This document shows, in pieces, positions 3,980-6,809 of a stretch of 6,809 nt of DNA. The stretch is from NCBI GenBank assembly GCA_900552345.1, contig URZN01000065.1, forward strand, positions 1 through 6,809. The letters run 5' to 3'. How positions within the stretch are numbered: the stretch's first letter is position 1; each line of letters begins with the position of its first letter. A model generated the notes under the pieces. It had not been told where the DNA came from and made no database searches. It saw only the letters and a program-made list of their open reading frames with translations. The translations under genes and the position numbers were made by a program. The stretch is from an uncultured Collinsella sp. GTDB taxonomy: Bacteria > Actinomycetota > Coriobacteriia > Coriobacteriales > Coriobacteriaceae.

Positions 3980-6805
3980 TTATGCCTCACCTCCTTTAGA
4001 GTGCTTGCCAAGCGGGGTGGTGTCCCCGTCGTTTCCGCTTACGTTGTCAACGTCGTCGACATCTTGAGCCTTACGATGCGCACCGATATGCGGCAGACGG
4101 CTCGTGGGCTGTTCGCTGTCCTTGGTGCCCCGCTCGCTGGCGTTGAGACCAAACATGCGACGGGCAGCAGGGATGGCAGCCGTGTGCTCGCGCATCTCGC
4201 GGCGAAGGTCCTCGTCCGAAAGCGCCGAGATACGCATCTGGGTATTGAGGCTCGCACGGATGTACTCGATGTTGATGAGCCAGCCACAGATGGCGATAAC
4301 CGAAATGATCCAGATAACGAGCAGGATGATCTTGCCGTTATTGTCGATATCGAGCACCGTCGAAAGCACAAAGAGCAGAACCTGCACGCCTACCACGGCG
4401 GCAAAACCGCCCTTGATGTAGTACGGGTAGCGATGCTCAAACGCCACGGCATGATCGAGCAGCTCGCGACGGTACGAATCCGAATCGAGCATGACGCGCA
4501 TGGCCGTGCGCAGCGAATAGCGCTGGCGCGGCAGGTCGTTGGACTCGCAGATCATGAGGCCCGTCGTGGAAAGCTGCTTATCAAAGAGCAGGTTGAGGTT
4601 GAGCAGCAACGGGCGCAGCTGCAGACCGATAAAGAGCGCGATAATAAGGAACACGCCCAGGATGCACAGGTTGAACAGGTAGTTGAACGAATACATGCCA
4701 CCGACGGTCTCGCGCAGCAGGTTGATGCCATAGGTGAAGGGCAGCAGCGGGTGCAGCCACTGGAAGAAGCCGGGCATCATCTCGATGGGATACATGCCCG
4801 ACGAGCCGGGGATCTGCACAATGACGAGGATGACGCCAATGGCTTTACCGATATGCTTAAAGGTGGTGGACAGCGCATAGATGATGTTGACGTAGGTGAA
4901 CGAGATAGCGATGCCGCCCAGCACAAAGAGCAGCGGATTGACGCACTGAACGCCAATGACCAGGTCGCCCACCGTAACGATAATGGCCTGGAACGCGCCC
5001 AGGATCACCAGCAGCAGCCAGCGGCCAAAGTAGCCCTGACGCGCCGTAAAGCTACCGATGCCCTCGCGGTCGACCTCGAGCTTGTAGATAGCGATGAGCA
5101 CATAGCCGCCTACCCACAGCGCCAGATTGGTGTAGAAGGGCGCGATGCCCGAGCCAAAGCTCTTGACCGGATAGATGGACTTGGACGTCAGCTCAACCGG
5201 AGATGCCATGAAATCTGCCACATCATCGACGTCGACGTCCATGAGGTCGGCCAACTCGCCCATAGACTCAGAGGTCTGCAGCGCCGCAATGTCATTGGCG
5301 GCGGTCGCGAGCTTGCCCTGAACCTTGGCAAGGGAGGCGTCGGTTTGGGACAGCGTGGTCTTTGCCTGCTTGAGCGTGGCGTCGAGCTGCGCCAGCGTGC
5401 CGCGCGCGCTCGCTATCGTGGGGGTCATGCCCGATACAATGCCGGTCAAATCGCCCGAAACGGCGGCAAAGGAGTCAAGCGCGCTCGAAACCTTCGGCAG
5501 CGCGTTCTGTCCCAGATCGGTCTGAGCCTGACCGAGGTTAGCCGTACCGGTCTGAATTGCCGCGTTGAGTGCGTTGCTCGCGTTCGAGATTGCCGTAGCG
5601 TCGTTTGCCATGGCGCTCGACTGTGCAGAAAGGCCATCCTTGATGCTCTGCAGCTTCTGGTTTTGCTCGCGAAGCGAATTGATAGTCGATGCGATGAGCG
5701 CGTCGGCGTCCTCCGATCCCGTCGACGTATCGTTAGCGAGAATCTGCAGGCGCTCGATGACAGCGCTGTTGTGGTCAATCGTCGCCTGAAGGGATTCGAG
5801 CGAGTTGTCGATACGAGTGGTCGTGGACGTAACCGTACCGGCGAGTTTGCCAATCGCGGCGTTCGCAGAAGCCGATGTCTTACTCAGCACGATGCTGCCC
5901 TCCGAGAGCGCCTTGGAGAGCGAGGTGATGGACTTGCCAGCCGTGGTGCGAGCTTCGCCCAGCAGATCATTACCCTGAGCGATTGCCTGCGTTAGCGAAG
6001 GCGCCTGTCCCTGCAGGCCCGCCAGCGCAGCATCGGCCGAAGCAATCGAGTTGCTCGTCTTGTCGATGGCGGTGTTCATGTCGCCGATGGAATCGCGTAC
6101 TTCGCCCAGGGTATCAGACGCCTCGGACACCGAGCCCGCCAGCGAATCCTGGGTCTGGGTTGCCTTGTCTTTAAGGTCGATGCCAGCATCTTTGGCAATG
6201 CCCGCGACGGTCTCGCCCACCGTAGAGACAAACTCCGAGTTGATCTGCTCCTCGATGGTGTTGGCACCGGTATCGGTGACCTTGGGCGCAATGGCGCTCT
6301 TTTTCTCGTTGACGTAATAGGTGAGCTTCGGCTGATGGTAATTGCCGTCGAGCATCGAGACGAGATTGTCGGAGAAGTTCTTGGGAATCACGATGGCAGC
6401 ATAGTATTCGCCACTTTCGACGCCCTCTTTGGCATCTGCCGCCGAGTCGACGAAGGTCCAGCCAAGCTGGTCGTTCTCCTTGAGCTGGTCGACCACCTTA
6501 TCGCCTGCGTTAAGCTCGCCCACTAGGTCATTCTGGGTGCCCTGATCGTTGTTGGCGATGGCGATTTTAATGCCCTGGGTATTTCCGTACGGATCCCAGT
6601 TGGCAACGATGTTGTACCAGGCATACAGCGAGGGAATGACGCACACGCCCAGGGTAACCACCAGGGCGACGGGGTTCATAAGCAGTCGCTTAATGTCGCG
6701 CTTAAATATCGCAAAGGAGACCTTTGCGTTGGATAGTTTGCTGCCGAGACTCACGCTTGGACCATCCATCCTGTCGTTGAATCGAATCGTACTATCGACA
6801 ACCAT
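3980..6805 (-). CDS. YhgE/Pip-family membrane protein with extra C-terminal membrane extension, first of a tandem pair
   Basis: A 941-residue paralog of the downstream protein. A basic lead FAIFKRDIKRLLMNP (31-45) precedes helix 1 (about 46-66), which runs into PSLYAWYNIVANWDPYGNT. IKIAIANNDQGT and SGEYYAAIVIPKNFS (131-145) match the paralog. A Ser/Ala/Thr-rich coiled-coil ectodomain spans about 200-510. An acidic segment (MDVDVDDVADFMASP, 522-536) leads into SIYPVKSFGSGIAPFYT (543-559) and helices near 556-574, 594-618, 623-645, 650-668 and 709-730. Unlike the paralog it continues for about 200 residues: a cytosolic stretch, two more helices (about 799-819 and 824-846) with short loop DIDNNGK, and a charged tail (847-941). 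The positive-inside pattern suits eight helices with both ends cytosolic. The start is uncertain: ATG 6803-6805 leaves only four bases in the window, no ribosome site is visible, and the frame may extend upstream. The role may be assembly with the paralog as an envelope complex; this is inference. Confidence 0.9.
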   Translation of the reverse strand: MVVDSTIRFNDRMDGPSVSLGSKLSNAKVSFAIFKRDIKRLLMNPVALVVTLGVCVIPSLYAWYNIVANWDPYGNTQGIKIAIANNDQGTQNDLVGELNAGDKVVDQLKENDQLGWTFVDSAADAKEGVESGEYYAAIVIPKNFSDNLVSMLDGNYHQPKLTYYVNEKKSAIAPKVTDTGANTIEEQINSEFVSTVGETVAGIAKDAGIDLKDKATQTQDSLAGSVSEASDTLGEVRDSIGDMNTAIDKTSNSIASADAALAGLQGQAPSLTQAIAQGNDLLGEARTTAGKSITSLSKALSEGSIVLSKTSASANAAIGKLAGTVTSTTTRIDNSLESLQATIDHNSAVIERLQILANDTSTGSEDADALIASTINSLREQNQKLQSIKDGLSAQSSAMANDATAISNASNALNAAIQTGTANLGQAQTDLGQNALPKVSSALDSFAAVSGDLTGIVSGMTPTIASARGTLAQLDATLKQAKTTLSQTDASLAKVQGKLATAANDIAALQTSESMGELADLMDVDVDDVADFMASPVELTSKSIYPVKSFGSGIAPFYTNLALWVGGYVLIAIYKLEVDREGIGSFTARQGYFGRWLLLVILGAFQAIIVTVGDLVIGVQCVNPLLFVLGGIAISFTYVNIIYALSTTFKHIGKAIGVILVIVQIPGSSGMYPIEMMPGFFQWLHPLLPFTYGINLLRETVGGMYSFNYLFNLCILGVFLIIALFIGLQLRPLLLNLNLLFDKQLSTTGLMICESNDLPRQRYSLRTAMRVMLDSDSYRRELLDHAVAFEHRYPYYIKGGFAAVVGVQVLLFVLSTVLDIDNNGKIILLVIWIISVIAICGWLINIEYIRASLNTQMRISALSDEDLRREMREHTAAIPAARRMFGLNASERGTKDSEQPTSRLPHIGAHRKAQDVDDVDNVSGNDGDTTPLGKHSKGGEA
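3988..3997 (-). promoter_or_regulatory. Shine-Dalgarno of the second yhgE/pip gene, embedded in the first gene
   Basis: On the minus strand AAAGGAGGTG lies inside the last codons of the 941-residue protein (its C-terminal KGGEA), followed by AGGCATAAATG, where TAA stops one gene and ATG starts the next with no spacer. The near-perfect anti-16S match and the stop-start contact fix the start of the second gene and indicate translational coupling. Confidence 0.9.
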
Positions 6806-6809
6806 TGTA

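Noticed and set aside
1928..5995. A 1355-codon open frame on the plus strand running antisense across both yhgE/pip genes and their junction.
   Set aside because: Its codons are exactly in register with the two minus-strand genes, which share one frame. It stays open simply because the sense genes almost never use TTA, CTA or TCA codons. The translation is Arg/His/Val-rich with no recognisable domain or membrane pattern, whereas the minus-strand frames match a known family throughout.
1790..6805. A type VIIb secretion locus, because YhgE/Pip proteins are distantly related to EsaA.
   Set aside because: No EssC-type ATPase, WXG100 protein, EssA/EssB or YukD-like gene is in the window, and both C-terminal signatures are those of ordinary YhgE/Pip proteins.

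Overview
The window is GC-rich bacterial DNA in which every supported gene lies on the minus strand. In transcription order (right to left) it holds two adjacent YhgE/Pip-family membrane proteins (941 and 729 residues), a 333-base gap full of inverted repeats, a ten-helix EamA/DMT-type transporter, a short gap with a strong terminator, and the first 118 codons of an M20-family amidohydrolase that leaves the window at base 1. The organism looks like a high-GC Gram-positive. YhgE/Pip proteins are typical of Firmicutes and Actinomycetota, and the codon use would suit a Coriobacteriia member such as Collinsella. The genus is inference from protein style and base composition, not from any marker gene.

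Region 3980-6805 and 1790-3979: two YhgE/Pip paralogs that almost certainly form an operon. The stop codon of the first touches the start codon of the second (TAAATG), and the second gene's strong Shine-Dalgarno is built into the last codons of the first. Both have the family layout: short cytosolic N-terminus, one helix followed by the (P)xLYAWxNIxxxWDPYGNT signature, a long Ala/Ser/Asp-rich coiled-coil ectodomain, and a C-terminal membrane domain with the YPxxxxGSxxAPFYT signature and about five helices. The upstream paralog also has a roughly 200-residue C-terminal extension with two more predicted helices and a charged tail.

Region 1457-1789: no gene. It contains a perfect 12-bp hairpin touching the yhgE stop codon, a roughly 99-base imperfect palindrome (about 36 predicted pairs), and a canonical intrinsic terminator whose two G-U wobbles make it fully paired only as minus-strand RNA. 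A weak promoter candidate for the transporter overlaps the terminator's T-tract.

Region 1-472: the transporter ends at 473 and is followed 12 bases later by a second strong terminator. The M20 gene then starts behind its own ribosome binding site, with a 7-bp dyad in its short upstream region. The transporter and the M20 hydrolase therefore look like separate transcription units from the yhgE pair. No convincing new defence, mobile or RNA-guided system is visible. The items most worth a second look are the unequal YhgE/Pip pair and the structured gap behind it.
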